Below are positions 53,763 to 62,580 of a DNA stretch of 64,000 nucleotides, one piece after another. The notes under the pieces were generated by a model that saw only the letters and a program-made list of their open reading frames with translations, ran no database searches and was not told the DNA's origin. The DNA is from Paenibacillus taihuensis. GTDB lineage: Bacteria > Bacillota > Bacilli > Paenibacillales > Paenibacillaceae. The DNA lies in contig NZ_QTTN01000001.1 in assembly GCF_003386535.1 (NCBI RefSeq), positions 352,204 to 416,203 of the forward strand, written 5' to 3'. The position numbers were made by a program, and so were the translations under genes. Every line of letters begins with the position of its first letter. Within the stretch, counting starts at the first letter, position 1.

Positions 53763-54401
53763 ATGCGTAAAACTTGGATAAGTGTAATGTTGATCTTGTT
53801 CCTTGTTGCTATAGTTACAGGTTGTGGTCAAACTTCACCATATGGTACTCCAGTCCCAATTAAACAGCTCAAATGGGGCATGAACGAGAAAGAAACGATG
53901 ACTCGCTTAGGCATTACTGAGAAAGAAATTACTGCAACTTCAAATGGTTTTATGCTCAAGGAAAGAATTGAGCTATACAATCGTCCGGCTGAAGTGAATT
54001 TCTTGTTCTCCGAACATTTCTTACTTGGAATTACGGCTATATTTAAACCAGCGGACGTCGCATTTGTAGAACAAGAAATAACTAAACAACGCGGCCCAGG
54101 AGAACCTCAATACAATGCTAAAAATGAGCTGATACAGCTTAGCTGGAATGATGGGTTGCTTCAAGACAACAAAAAGTGGTTAGCTGTTGTTGAGAAGATT
54201 TATCGCGATAATGGAATGAAGGCAACCGAGAATCCTATGGAAGACGGAGTAAATGTAACTGGAAAACCGATTACAAGCTGGGTGCTTATACTAGATAAGA
54301 ACAGCCCACGATATGGTGTTGTTAGTTTTTATGGTCAGGTGGCAGCGATGTTAAATTATCCAGAGAGGTTCTTCCCTACTGGAAAAGTGGAGAAGGAGTA
54401 A
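53763..54401 (+). CDS. Hypothetical lipoprotein
   Basis: 212 residues from ATG 53763 (AAAGGAGG); upstream in-frame starts lack a site. A lipoprotein signal with lipobox VTGC (Cys about 21) predicts anchoring on the outer face of the membrane. The body has no recognised domain; KWGMNEKETMTRLGITEKEI looks like the opening of SmpA/OmlA-like or PepSY-like small folds. It is followed after 6 bases by the GNAT remnant. Confidence 0.75.
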   Translation: MRKTWISVMLILFLVAIVTGCGQTSPYGTPVPIKQLKWGMNEKETMTRLGITEKEITATSNGFMLKERIELYNRPAEVNFLFSEHFLLGITAIFKPADVAFVEQEITKQRGPGEPQYNAKNELIQLSWNDGLLQDNKKWLAVVEKIYRDNGMKATENPMEDGVNVTGKPITSWVLILDKNSPRYGVVSFYGQVAAMLNYPERFFPTGKVEKE

Positions 54402-54407
54402 TTCTGA

Positions 54408-54653
54408 ATGTTGAAGTTTCGTCCTATAGATATAAATTTAGACAGAGAAACGATCATTTCTTTTCGAAAAGATTCTTATCTGGTGAGCTTCGGAAACAAG
54501 GACGGATTTGGGGATGAGGATGTAGGCGAATACCACTTACGAGTTGCCCCAAATAATGAACGAGCAATGAGATTTTACAAGAAATTTGACATGCAGAAAT
54601 TAATAGAGGAACAGTCACCCTATCATGTGTGGAGATTGGGCAAGAAGATGTAA
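54408..54653 (+). pseudogene. GNAT acetyltransferase with internal deletion
   Basis: 81 residues with intact ends only: FRPIDINLDRETIISFRKDS is a GNAT N-terminus, and EYHLRVAPNNERAMRFYKKFD is the final strand-helix motif. The central 80-90 residues, including the acetyl-CoA binding (R/Q)xxGxG loop, are missing, although the reading frame is kept. It is very unlikely to bind acetyl-CoA. Confidence 0.75.
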
Positions 54654-54721
54654 CTAGCTGGGATGGGGGATAGAGATGATATGGTTTTGCCCAATTAGAG
54701 GATCGAGGAGTGAGGAGTAGG

Positions 54722-55715
54722 ATGGCTGAGCAGCATTTAAAGCTGGAGCGACGACTCTTTATCGTGTCTGAAACCATTCGTTTAGTTGAGCGTGCTTTTG
54801 TGCATTGGGATGATGCAAGAATCGATCCGGATAAATTGGATCAAATGGCGGAAGAGTTTTTTCAGAAAGCAACTGAAGCAGAGACTCGCCTCGACTTTCA
54901 AAAGGTGATGTGGGAGTTGTTCGGGCGATTGCGGAACGGCCATTCTTGGTATTTCGACAAGCTCACGCCAGAACCTGAAAATGGGATCCTTAGTATTTTT
55001 CTTTATTGGAGCTGGAGCATCAAGGTGAATGGGTTGTGAATCGAGATGTAACAAAACTTGTAAAATCTGGTGATTTGGTACTGTCAATTGAGGGAAAACA
55101 TCCGTCTGAGTGGTTCAAGGAACTTGAACCATTCACAGGGATATCGAATAAAGCATCCCAACATATACGAACGAACTACTATCTCCCATACTTCATTCAT
55201 ACGAAGTCAATTGAAGTCGAGATCGTGGATCAAAACAATTCAAACAAAACGATGTTTCTCCCACGGCTTGCGCGTGACGATGCACGGTTTGACTTGTCCA
55301 AGAAACCTTCGGAAACGGAAGGGAAATGGATTAAGGAAGGCAAAGCAGCCTACATTCGGATTCCTAGTTTCGGGGCTCCCAAATACGAAAACCGTGCGTT
55401 AGAGTTTGTACAAGAGTTCTGCCATGCCCAAACACTTATTGTTGATGTACGTGGAAATGGTGGGGGATCAACGCTAAGGACAATGGTCGAGCAACGATTG
55501 TCGGGGAGAGAACTTGGGGATCAACTGGCCAGCCAATAATTCGGCATTTCGGTGAGGATATTCTGATCGGAATAGGTTCTATACGTGCTTTCTTTCCAAA
55601 TGGGGAGCCTTTTGAAGGCGTTGGTATTACACCAGATATACAAGTTGAACAAAATCGAGAAGACTTTTATAGTATGAGGGATGTCATTCTGGAAAAAGCT
55701 CTTGAGTTAATCTAG
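54722..55715 (+). pseudogene. S41 peptidase, broken by a frameshift and an internal deletion
   Basis: Three pieces. 54722-~55000 (frame 2) gives the N-terminal helical part up to GHSWYFDKLTPEPENG. ~55010-55500 (frame 1) gives the PDZ-like/linker part and VDVRGNGGGSTLRTM. ~55500-55715 continues in another frame as GERTWGSTGQPIIRHFGEDI, then GEPFEGVGITPDIQVE, a typical S41 end. The segment between GNGGGST and GERTWGST, which holds the catalytic Ser, is missing. ATG 54722 has GAGGAG. Confidence 0.78.
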
Positions 55716-55753
55716 TGACAACCGTTTAAGAAGTTCAGTTTGAGAGGTGTTAT

Positions 55754-56008
55754 ATGAATATTTTTAAGATTATAATTAACTTTCTTTTACCCAAAGAGAA
55801 ATCATTAATCTTTACTACATTTGCAACGGAAGATTATTTTAGAGCTAAGTCTAAGCTGCAAGGAGCCGGGATTGTTCACCGATCCAAAATTACAAATCAA
55901 GTTCAACAAAATGATATGCGTTCATTCAGTAGCCGTGGATTAACTCAATATGACTTATATGTAAGTAAAGAAGATGTATATAGAGCACAAGAAGCGATGC
56001 GGAAATAA
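55754..56008 (+). CDS. Small hypothetical protein
   Basis: 84 residues with AGAGGTG before the ATG. An N-terminal short hydrophobic stretch (FKIIINFLLP) is followed by FTTFATEDYFRAKSKLQGAGI and YDLYVSKEDVYRAQEAMRK, which has the layout of DUF2007-like signal-transducing small proteins (strand-helix, then strand and a final helix). The family is not certain. Confidence 0.6.
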   Translation: MNIFKIIINFLLPKEKSLIFTTFATEDYFRAKSKLQGAGIVHRSKITNQVQQNDMRSFSSRGLTQYDLYVSKEDVYRAQEAMRK

Positions 56009-56156
56009 TAATTATGAACAGTTGTAGGCTGCCTATTGAGTCAGCAGTTGCCATCCCTTGCATAAATGCTTGCAACCACCTATTCAGTAGGACGTAAAAG
56101 GGATAAAGCAGAAAGGATGAGCGAATATTTCTACCCAAGCGGCTTTATTCCGAATA

Positions 56157-56765
56157 ATGAAAACGTCTAGTTCTATTTTCTTTGTCTCCGTGCTCCTCGT
56201 GTCCGTCTTGACGGGCGTCTTGTCGAAGCCCTATTTCACGGACCGGGTCTTCTACCTGTACGAGGATACGTACAAATTCGCCGGCGAGCAAGACCATCTC
56301 GTCACTTATCATAGCAGCACGGCCGGTCCCGTCCAAGTACTCACCGATGACGAGCTGCATCGCACGGTGATTATCGACGGGCAGTCCTATATGATTGCAG
56401 ACAAAAGCGTCCCTTACTCGACGAAGTTCCGAGTGACTTATCCGAACGGCCATGTCTACGTCGTCGAGCGGATCAAACAGGAAGGGGAAGAAGATTATCC
56501 GCCATCGGCGCTCGTAAGCGCGGCTTATCCCGATTATCATTTCAAACGAGGCATGCCAGGGTTTCTGTTTCTTGCCCTCGGCCTATTGATCTTTGGCTGG
56601 TGCAGCTTCCGATACGAAGCCTTTCAGGATTTCATGTTCCGTCTATTTCCGCAGCGGCTCATGTACGAGAACCCCGAGCCGAGCGACTTCTATTATTTCA
56701 CGAGCAAGGTCGGCGGCATTGTTGTGATGATCGGTTCGATTATTGTCGCTTTCAAAGCGTACTAG
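56157..56765 (+). CDS. Hypothetical membrane protein
   Basis: 202 residues. An N-terminal hydrophobic segment (8-24) serves as signal or anchor, and two more occur at about 131-150 and 184-200; a soluble region of about 105 residues lies outside between the first two. No family recognised. The ATG has no good site. A 17-codon ORF (ATG 56117, stop 56168-56170) overlaps the start and could couple translation. Confidence 0.65.
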   Translation: MKTSSSIFFVSVLLVSVLTGVLSKPYFTDRVFYLYEDTYKFAGEQDHLVTYHSSTAGPVQVLTDDELHRTVIIDGQSYMIADKSVPYSTKFRVTYPNGHVYVVERIKQEGEEDYPPSALVSAAYPDYHFKRGMPGFLFLALGLLIFGWCSFRYEAFQDFMFRLFPQRLMYENPEPSDFYYFTSKVGGIVVMIGSIIVAFKAY

Positions 56766-56791
56766 GTGCATGCGAACGGCTGCGCCTGCAA

Positions 56792-56832
56792 AAAAGGAGC
56801 AGTGCGTCAATTCCGCACTGCTCCTTTTCAGT
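56792..56832. terminator. Bidirectional terminator
   Basis: Perfect 15-bp stem AAAAGGAGCAGTGCG and complement, loop TCAATTC, with T-runs on both outer sides; between convergent genes. Confidence 0.92.
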
Positions 56833-56888
56833 GTTCTAATACACAGACTCCCATAACCTCACTCGCTGCTAGCCTCACCAGACCGCTG

Positions 56889-57281
56889 TTAAGAAGATGG
56901 CATGAAGAGCTGGAGATTTCGGATCTGCTGCAAGTGAACGGCCGATAATCGCTCCAGTATCTCTAATCCCTTGTCAGTTAGCGCAATGTGAACGCTTCGA
57001 GCATCGTCCGGGTTCGGGCGTCTCGAGACAAGATCGCTGTTCTCGCAGCGGGTCACTAGACCAACGCAGGCATGATGCGTGACTTGAAGGCGTTCGGCTA
57101 ATTCAGAGATCGTCGCATAGTCGCGTCCCGGATAGCCTTGAATCGCAAGCAGTAACTGGTGTTGCTGCGGTGTTAGTCCCATCTCACGGGCAGCGCTTTC
57201 GCTAAAATGAATAAATTTGCGCAACGTGTATCTAAACTCGGCCAACTGTTCATAGACGGATTTCGGTAAGGGTTTCGGCAT
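56889..57281 (-). CDS. MarR family regulator
   Basis: 130 residues. GLTPQQHQLLLAIQGYP, ISELAERLQVTHHACVGLVTRCE (recognition helix) and VSRRPNPDDARSVHIALTDKG (wing) are standard MarR elements. It is divergent from the ClC gene with only about 80 bases between, so it likely regulates that channel and itself. Confidence 0.9.
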   Translation of the reverse strand: MPKPLPKSVYEQLAEFRYTLRKFIHFSESAAREMGLTPQQHQLLLAIQGYPGRDYATISELAERLQVTHHACVGLVTRCENSDLVSRRPNPDDARSVHIALTDKGLEILERLSAVHLQQIRNLQLFMPSS

Positions 57282-57364
57282 ACAGACAACCTCCTATGCG
57301 TATTTATATCTCAATGCGATATAAATTTGTAACCATTCCAAAACAGTCATGGGGGAGAAACGTG

Positions 57365-59188
57365 TTGAAAATGCAGCATACCAGTACTCTATCTGATTTT
57401 AACATAACGCCTAGAGTCTTGTACCTTTCATTCCTAGCTGTAATTGTAGGCTCCGCAGGCGCGTTGATGGCAGTTGTGCTGACTAAACTGATTGGATTCT
57501 TCACGAACCTGTTTATCTATCATCGCATTTCGTTCGAATTCGTCAAAGCTTACCCCAACCAACTGGGTTGGGGCATCATTATCGTCCCGATCATCGGCGG
57601 GCTGCTGATCGGCTTAATGGCGCGCTTCGGCTCGGATAAAATTCGCGGACATGGCATTCCCGAAGCGATGGAAGCGATTCTGATCGGTAAAAGCGTCATC
57701 GCGCCTAAAGTTGCCGTGTTAAAACCAATCTCAGCGGCAATCTCGATCGGAAGCGGCGGCCCGTTCGGTGCAGAAGGGCCGATTATTATGACAGGCGGAT
57801 CAATTGGCTCGGTCATCGGGCAATTTCTGTACCTGTCTGCAGCTGAACGCAAAATATTGCTGCTTGCAGGAGCGGCAGCCGGCATGTGTGCCACTTTCAA
57901 TGCTCCGATCGCCTCTGTTTTGTTCGTGACCGAGCTGCTGGCTTTTGAGATGCGACCCCGCAGTATTATGCCGATCGCGTTGGCGAGCGGCGTGGCCGAT
58001 TTTATCCGAATCGGAATCCTGGGAGGTGGGGCGATCTTTCCTTCTCATGCGCAGCCGTTAATGAATATGGAGGGGATGGCCGTAGGGCTGCTCTTCGGGA
58101 TCGTAGGACCCTTAATTGCTTATTTGCTAACCAAATTAATCTACGGATCGGAAGATCTCTTTGCCAAGCTGCCCTTGCATTGGATGTATTGGCCAGCTAT
58201 CGGTGGCCTGGTCGTTGGAGCGGGAGGCTTTCTCGTTCCACAGGTGCTTGGTGTGGGGTACGATACGATTCAAGGATTAGCGGTCGGGCAAGTAGCTCTA
58301 TCGCTTGCTCTCAAAATTCTGCTTGTCAAAACAGTCGTATGGATCATATCGCTCGGTTCCGGTACATCGGGAGGGATTTTGGCTCCAATCCTAATCATTG
58401 GCGGGACCTTAGGTGAAATTATGGGGATGATGTTCCATGCACCGGCCCCGGCTGTCTGGTCGATTCTTGGAATGGCTGCTGTATTCGCGGGAGTAACGAG
58501 ATCTCCGTTCACTGCGGTCTTGTTCCTGCTGGAGCTTACGCACGATATGCAGATGCTCCTGCCATTGACAATTGCTTGCTTTCTAGCCTACGGGATATCA
58601 GCACTCGTTCTTTCGCGTTCTATCCTGACAGAAAAGATCGCCCGTCGAAACCGGCTCATCACCCGTGATTACGGCATCGACCCGCTTGAATTATATACTT
58701 TAGCGGAGCTTCCTCTTGAACAACCTGCCGTCGTATCGGAGGAGATGACACTGTCTGAGCTAATAAGAAAGCAGGCGGAGACGGATATGAAGATGGAAGA
58801 TTTCCTCGTCGTTTCTACAGAAGGCCGACTGATCGGCTATATGAAGCATTCAGAGCTCTGGAAGTGGGTTTACGACAAGCGCGCTCCGTATTCGAGGATC
58901 GGCGATCATTGTGTCTGCCCCGTGAACACGATAACTTGCCAACAAACGGCTTCTGAAGCATTGACCCTTCTGTTGAAAGAGTCAGAGCAGAAACTGGTCG
59001 TGATCGATGAGCACCACTGTCCAAAGGGGATATTAACGGCTTCAATGCTTCTCCGGATACGTGAGCGAACGGCTGAAGAGGAGCACGACCGTAAGCGATA
59101 TTTGTTTTTGCCTTGGATTCGCAGGACTGCAAGCTGGAAGAAACTCGCTATTCATTCTTTCCAAGAAGTGGAACGCAAAGCAGAATAA
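57365..59188 (+). CDS. ClC-type chloride channel/transporter with CBS domains
   Basis: About 607 residues. Start is uncertain among GTG 57362, TTG 57365 (best spacing to GGGGGAG) and ATG 57371. ClC filter motifs: GHGIPEAMEA (His where most have GSGIP), GPFGAEGPI (gating Glu kept) and GSGTSGGILAPIL. About ten membrane helices run to residue 430. Two CBS units follow (about 460-590), which often sense adenine nucleotides. Transports chloride or another anion, perhaps with protons. Confidence 0.9.
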   Translation: MKMQHTSTLSDFNITPRVLYLSFLAVIVGSAGALMAVVLTKLIGFFTNLFIYHRISFEFVKAYPNQLGWGIIIVPIIGGLLIGLMARFGSDKIRGHGIPEAMEAILIGKSVIAPKVAVLKPISAAISIGSGGPFGAEGPIIMTGGSIGSVIGQFLYLSAAERKILLLAGAAAGMCATFNAPIASVLFVTELLAFEMRPRSIMPIALASGVADFIRIGILGGGAIFPSHAQPLMNMEGMAVGLLFGIVGPLIAYLLTKLIYGSEDLFAKLPLHWMYWPAIGGLVVGAGGFLVPQVLGVGYDTIQGLAVGQVALSLALKILLVKTVVWIISLGSGTSGGILAPILIIGGTLGEIMGMMFHAPAPAVWSILGMAAVFAGVTRSPFTAVLFLLELTHDMQMLLPLTIACFLAYGISALVLSRSILTEKIARRNRLITRDYGIDPLELYTLAELPLEQPAVVSEEMTLSELIRKQAETDMKMEDFLVVSTEGRLIGYMKHSELWKWVYDKRAPYSRIGDHCVCPVNTITCQQTASEALTLLLKESEQKLVVIDEHHCPKGILTASMLLRIRERTAEEEHDRKRYLFLPWIRRTASWKKLAIHSFQEVERKAE

Positions 59189-59310
59189 CCAGCTATAGTT
59201 GACGGGGGAAAAAGCTATGTTCCGATTCGATTCATTGCACAACCACTTGGAACGGAATAGATGAAAAAATCCATTTATTTTGGGCTTTAAAGAGGGTTTA
59301 CACAAAGAAA

Positions 59311-59394
59311 TGACCGAAATAACTGGATATTCCAGTTATTTCGGTCAAAATGCTGCAATCGTACTTGAATAACTGGAGATATCCAGTTATTCAA
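59311..59394. repeat. Intergenic palindrome array 3 (two units)
   Basis: Unit 1 (59311-59347) is a perfect 17-bp inverted repeat TGACCGAAATAACTGGA with loop TAT; unit 2 (59365-59394) is a perfect 13-bp inverted repeat TTGAATAACTGGA with loop GATA. They share the core AATAACTGGA/TCCAGTTATT, and centres lie about 51 bases apart, the spacing of arrays 1 and 2. The spacer has AATGCTGCAATC, akin to the array spacers elsewhere. Neither unit has a T-run, so they are not ordinary terminators. The gap 59189-59543 holds this and the MarR promoter. Confidence 0.85.
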
Positions 59395-59478
59395 AATTAT
59401 CGATGAGATGTTCATCATCGTCTGCGACTCGTCAGAGTCATGGATGTTTATATTGATCTGAAGCTTGGACAATTGTTC

Positions 59479-59507
59479 TTGAAGTTAAATGCTATAGCAT
59501 GTATAAT
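59479..59507 (+). promoter_or_regulatory. Sigma-A promoter with MarR operator
   Basis: TTGAAG (59479-59484), 17-base spacer, TATAAT (59502-59507). The perfect palindrome ATGCTATAGCAT (59489-59500) fills the spacer just before the -10 box, so a bound dimer would block polymerase. The same palindrome recurs at 60012-60023. Confidence 0.8.
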
Positions 59508-59543
59508 GCGAAACAGGGCAGTGAGTCGGCAAAGGAGACGCAT

Positions 59544-59969
59544 ATGGAACTTTATGATTTTACTGGATTTCAGATTCATCTCACCGATGTGAAGATGAAC
59601 AATTATTTTACGAAGCAATTGAAGCCGTTCGAAATCACGCCGGATCAATGGGGCATTCTGAGTGTGTTGGACGGCGATAAAGCAACGACTCAGAAAGAGC
59701 TTGCGGAAGCTATTGACCGTGATCAGACCACGGTTGTTCGAATGATTCATTCATTGGAGAAGAAAGGAATCGTTCAACGCTTCGTTCATGATACGGATAA
59801 ACGTTCGCACAATCTATTCCTGACTGACAAAGGAATTGAGCTCAAATCGAAGGTGCTTCCCGTCGTAATCGCAGCGCATCATTATGCGACAAGATACTTA
59901 AGCAACGAGGAAATCCATAATCTGAAAGCGATACTCGAGAAGTTGTACGCAGCTGTGAATGATGAGTGA
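59544..59969 (+). CDS. MarR family regulator, likely controls DoxX gene
   Basis: 141 residues from ATG 59544 (AAAGGAG). ITPDQWGILSVLDGD, TTQKELAEAIDRDQTTVVRMIHSLEKKG and FVHDTDKRSHNLFLTDKG mark the winged helix. Its own promoter and the region before the next gene share a perfect palindrome, implying autorepression and control of the DoxX-like gene. The inducing ligand is unknown. Confidence 0.92.
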   Translation: MELYDFTGFQIHLTDVKMNNYFTKQLKPFEITPDQWGILSVLDGDKATTQKELAEAIDRDQTTVVRMIHSLEKKGIVQRFVHDTDKRSHNLFLTDKGIELKSKVLPVVIAAHHYATRYLSNEEIHNLKAILEKLYAAVNDE

Positions 59970-60008
59970 GGAGAGAGGAGGTGGGGCGATGTAATCATTC
60001 ATGTCTAA

Positions 60009-60026
60009 TATATGCTATAGCATATA
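60009..60026. promoter_or_regulatory. MarR operator upstream of DoxX gene
   Basis: Perfect 18-base palindrome TATATGCTATAGCATATA, containing the ATGCTATAGCAT core found at the MarR promoter. It lies 41 bases upstream of the ATG. Confidence 0.75.
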
Positions 60027-60066
60027 CGTGGAGGGGGTAAAAACGAGCAAAAAGGAGCTGCTTACT

Positions 60067-60423
60067 ATGATAACGATGATTTTGCAAGTGATTGTTGGCG
60101 TGTTCTTCATGTTCACAGGGGTTCGAATCGTTAGCGGTAGAATGGCACATGAATTCAAGCGCTTCGGGCTGCCGCCAATCTTTAATTTCGTGAAGGGTCT
60201 TATTGAGATCGTAAGCTCGCTTGGCATGATTGCGGGGATTTGGTTCTCTGTTACAGCGGTGTTAGCCGGACTTTTATTAGCCGTAACGATGCTTGCAGCG
60301 ACCTTCATTCTTATTGTCATTGCCAAAGATCCATTCACGAAGGCGATCCCATCGGTCGTGCTATGCCTGGCGTCAACAGAAATCGCCATTAGTCTCATGG
60401 TATGGCCTCTGCGTGAAAATTAG
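60067..60423 (+). CDS. DoxX-like small membrane protein
   Basis: 118 residues from ATG 60067 (AAAGGAG); starts further up would run through the operator. Four hydrophobic segments (about 4-20, 42-60, 66-86 and 95-112), with FFMFTGVRIVSGRMAHEFKRFGLPPIFN and KGLIEIVSSLGMIAGIW typical of DoxX_2. Often under MarR-type control in stress or quinone response; its exact function is unknown. Confidence 0.85.
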   Translation: MITMILQVIVGVFFMFTGVRIVSGRMAHEFKRFGLPPIFNFVKGLIEIVSSLGMIAGIWFSVTAVLAGLLLAVTMLAATFILIVIAKDPFTKAIPSVVLCLASTEIAISLMVWPLREN

Positions 60424-60438
60424 GTAAATGATGAGGGG

Positions 60439-60463
60439 AATCTGGCTCGTTAAGAGCCAGATT
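60439..60463. terminator. Hairpin between convergent genes
   Basis: Perfect 10-bp stem AATCTGGCTC / GAGCCAGATT, loop GTTAA. The T-run is missing, so terminator function is uncertain. Confidence 0.5.
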
Positions 60464-60485
60464 AGGTCATCGGTGTGAACGCAGA

Positions 60486-61126
60486 TTAGATGGTTGTGGT
60501 CAGCCACTGCACGCTGTTCTGAATCAGCTTGCGGCTGGATGGATGGAGGAACGATGGCTTATGATGGCCAGGCATTAAGTACACAATACGGCCTCGCCCT
60601 CGGGCCGCGGTCCATGCAGCCGGAATGCGTTGATCTCCAAGCTTATATTCGAGCAGCACTTCGACGTTAGCATCGGAATAAAACTCGAATTGGTACGGCT
60701 CTTCCTCTAGTGAGAAAGGCTCGATGCCGCTCGTAATCGGATGAGTGACCGCGGTCTGATTGAAGCCAGGCGCTGATAGTCCGGATGACCAGTAAATTTG
60801 CCGCCAATGAGCCTTGCGCACGCTTCGCGCGACTGCAGCGATATTCCGTTATGTATGACGAGCAGGCTGCCGCCGCGCTGCACGAATTGGCTGAGCGACG
60901 CGGCTTGGTCTTCCGTTACCGGCGTCGTCCAGCAGTCCGTGTATGCAATCATCAGGTCGTAAGATTGAAGGATATCAGTGTCAAGCACGCTGTAGTTATC
61001 CATCATATCGATTGCATGGTGATCGCCAATAATGGCAGCAAGCTCGTCTTGTATATGATCTAGCGGATGGTAAGGTGCTCGCTCATTGTTGTCGCCTAGC
61101 ACAAGAATTCGTTTTTGAACGGTCAT
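60486..61126 (-). pseudogene. ThuA-domain protein with frameshift
   Basis: The N-terminal frame (61126 down to about 60775) gives ILVLGDNNERAPYHPLDHI, LMIAYTDCWTTPVTEDQ and FVQRGGSLLVIHNG, and GGKFTGHPD. Homology then continues in another frame as FNQTAVTHPITSGIEPF and IVYLMPGHHKPSFLHP to 60486. One indel near CATCCGGACTATCAGCG would restore a single protein of about 210 residues. ThuA (trehalose-utilization/glutamine-amidotransferase-like) domains have poorly known function. Confidence 0.8.
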
Positions 61127-61156
61127 CGCTTCATTCCTCGCTTTCTTCAGCTCGGC

Positions 61157-61879
61157 TTACCAAGGCAATTCGTTCCCCGCATAATCGAGATAATTCGGTC
61201 TCTCTCCGGGAGCGGCAGGTATCGCTTCTTGAATTCGCTCCACGAGATGCGCCGCGGACTCGTCCGCAGTTAATGTCGCTTCTGTATTCAAAGAGCCGCT
61301 CATGTAAGATTGCACCCATCCCGGATGGAGAAGCAGCACTTTTCCGCCGGACTTCTTCACTTCATTATGAATGAGCGCGCCTTGCATGTTGACGGCAGCC
61401 TTCGACATACAGTAGCCGAACCAACTGTTGCGTTCGCAATCGGCAATGCTGCCAGCTTCCGAAGAGATTTGCACGAACAGCTTGGATTCGCTTCGAAGCA
61501 CGAGGGGAGCGACCGCGTTAGTGACGCGAAGCGGACCAAGCGCATTGACGTTATAGACTTGCTGCATGTCCGCCATAGAAAGCGGATCGAGAATCGTTGC
61601 CCCAATATCGCCTAATATGCCCGCATTATTGATGACCAGCTCCAAGGTATCCGTGATGCGGGCTATTTGCGCCGCGGCATCTGCGACGCTTTGATCGCTG
61701 GAGACGTCCAGCTCTACGAGCGAGAGACGGTCTTGCCATACTTCGGCAAGGTCAGTGAGCTGCCGATTGTCGGCCATGAAGCGTCCTGCAATGACGCAGT
61801 ACTCGTGTTGAAGCAATTCCTTTACAAGCGCCAAACCGAGGCCTCGGTCTGCGCCGGTTACAAATGCATATCGTTTCAT
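61157..61879 (-). CDS. Short-chain dehydrogenase/reductase
   Basis: 240 residues from ATG 61879. NAD(P) loop TGADRGLG, NNAG motif (VINNAGILGDIG), active-site Ser in ISSEAGSIAD and YxxxK as YCMSK. C-terminus ends in EQIQEA-type helix then YAGNELPW. Oxidoreductase for an unknown alcohol or ketone. It ends 30 bases upstream of the ThuA gene on the same strand, so the two may form an operon. Confidence 0.92.
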   Translation of the reverse strand: MKRYAFVTGADRGLGLALVKELLQHEYCVIAGRFMADNRQLTDLAEVWQDRLSLVELDVSSDQSVADAAAQIARITDTLELVINNAGILGDIGATILDPLSMADMQQVYNVNALGPLRVTNAVAPLVLRSESKLFVQISSEAGSIADCERNSWFGYCMSKAAVNMQGALIHNEVKKSGGKVLLLHPGWVQSYMSGSLNTEATLTADESAAHLVERIQEAIPAAPGERPNYLDYAGNELPW

Positions 61880-61977
61880 GGAAAAGTGCACACTCCTTTA
61901 CCGGTGAACTTGTGGTTGCAGGTCATGGTTGTACCCTTTTCCATTTTACACTTTTCCGATTACATCTTCAGATTATT

Positions 61978-62580
61978 TTAGCCCCCGAACGTCTCGAGCG
62001 GGATATTCAGAATATTCACCTTGCTGCCGTCCTTCGCGCTATACTCGAACAGCTGCAGCATGAGCGTGCCGTTCTGCGGCAGCTTATTCGCCGGAATCGA
62101 GATATTCAGCTTGAACGCCGACCAAGCCGGTGCGCCTTCGCTCAGCATATAATTCTTCTCTAGCAAGTAGTTATGACCGTCTTCCACGGCGTAGCTCATC
62201 ACCGCTTCGAAAACCCGGCCTTCACCTGTTACCGTATATTTGCCTGCACTCCCCGTAACCTGCACGTTACGGAACGCATTATTCTGAATCGGTCCGCCGC
62301 CGCCGTACGTAATGATTACCCGTTTCTGCGCGTTATCCCAGCCAACGGTCGCTCCAAGCAGGTCGCCCACCGCACGAAGCGGTACATAGGTGCTGCCCTT
62401 GTAGTTCATCACCGGTAGCTGATCACTTTCATAGGTCGAGCCGTTCACTTCAATAGGATAGGTTGCTTCACCAAGCACAAATTTCTTCACAGTTGCAGCC
62501 ATTGTTGGCATAGTCAGCATCAGCATACAACCGCTCAAGAGACCGACAACGAATCCGCGAACGCCACGCAAACTCTTCAT
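61978..62580 (-). CDS. Secreted copper-amine-oxidase-N/Gmad2 protein
   Basis: 200 residues from ATG 62580. Signal peptide about 1-29 (VVGLLSGCMLMLTMPTMAA). Residues 35-90 form a copper-amine-oxidase-N stalk unit (YVPLRAVGDLLGATVGWD). Residues 100-200 match Gmad2, an Ig-like fold found in spore-germination and cell-envelope proteins (VQVTGSAGKYTVTGEGRVFEA, LMLQLFEYSAKDGS). Probably surface located; role unknown. Confidence 0.82.
   Translation of the reverse strand: MKSLRGVRGFVVGLLSGCMLMLTMPTMAATVKKFVLGEATYPIEVNGSTYESDQLPVMNYKGSTYVPLRAVGDLLGATVGWDNAQKRVIITYGGGGPIQNNAFRNVQVTGSAGKYTVTGEGRVFEAVMSYAVEDGHNYLLEKNYMLSEGAPAWSAFKLNISIPANKLPQNGTLMLQLFEYSAKDGSKVNILNIPLETFGG

Noticed and set aside
56117..56170. 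17-codon ORF overlapping the hypothetical membrane protein start
   Set aside because: Its ribosome site is poor (AAAGG touching the ATG); noted under the gene but not called as coding.
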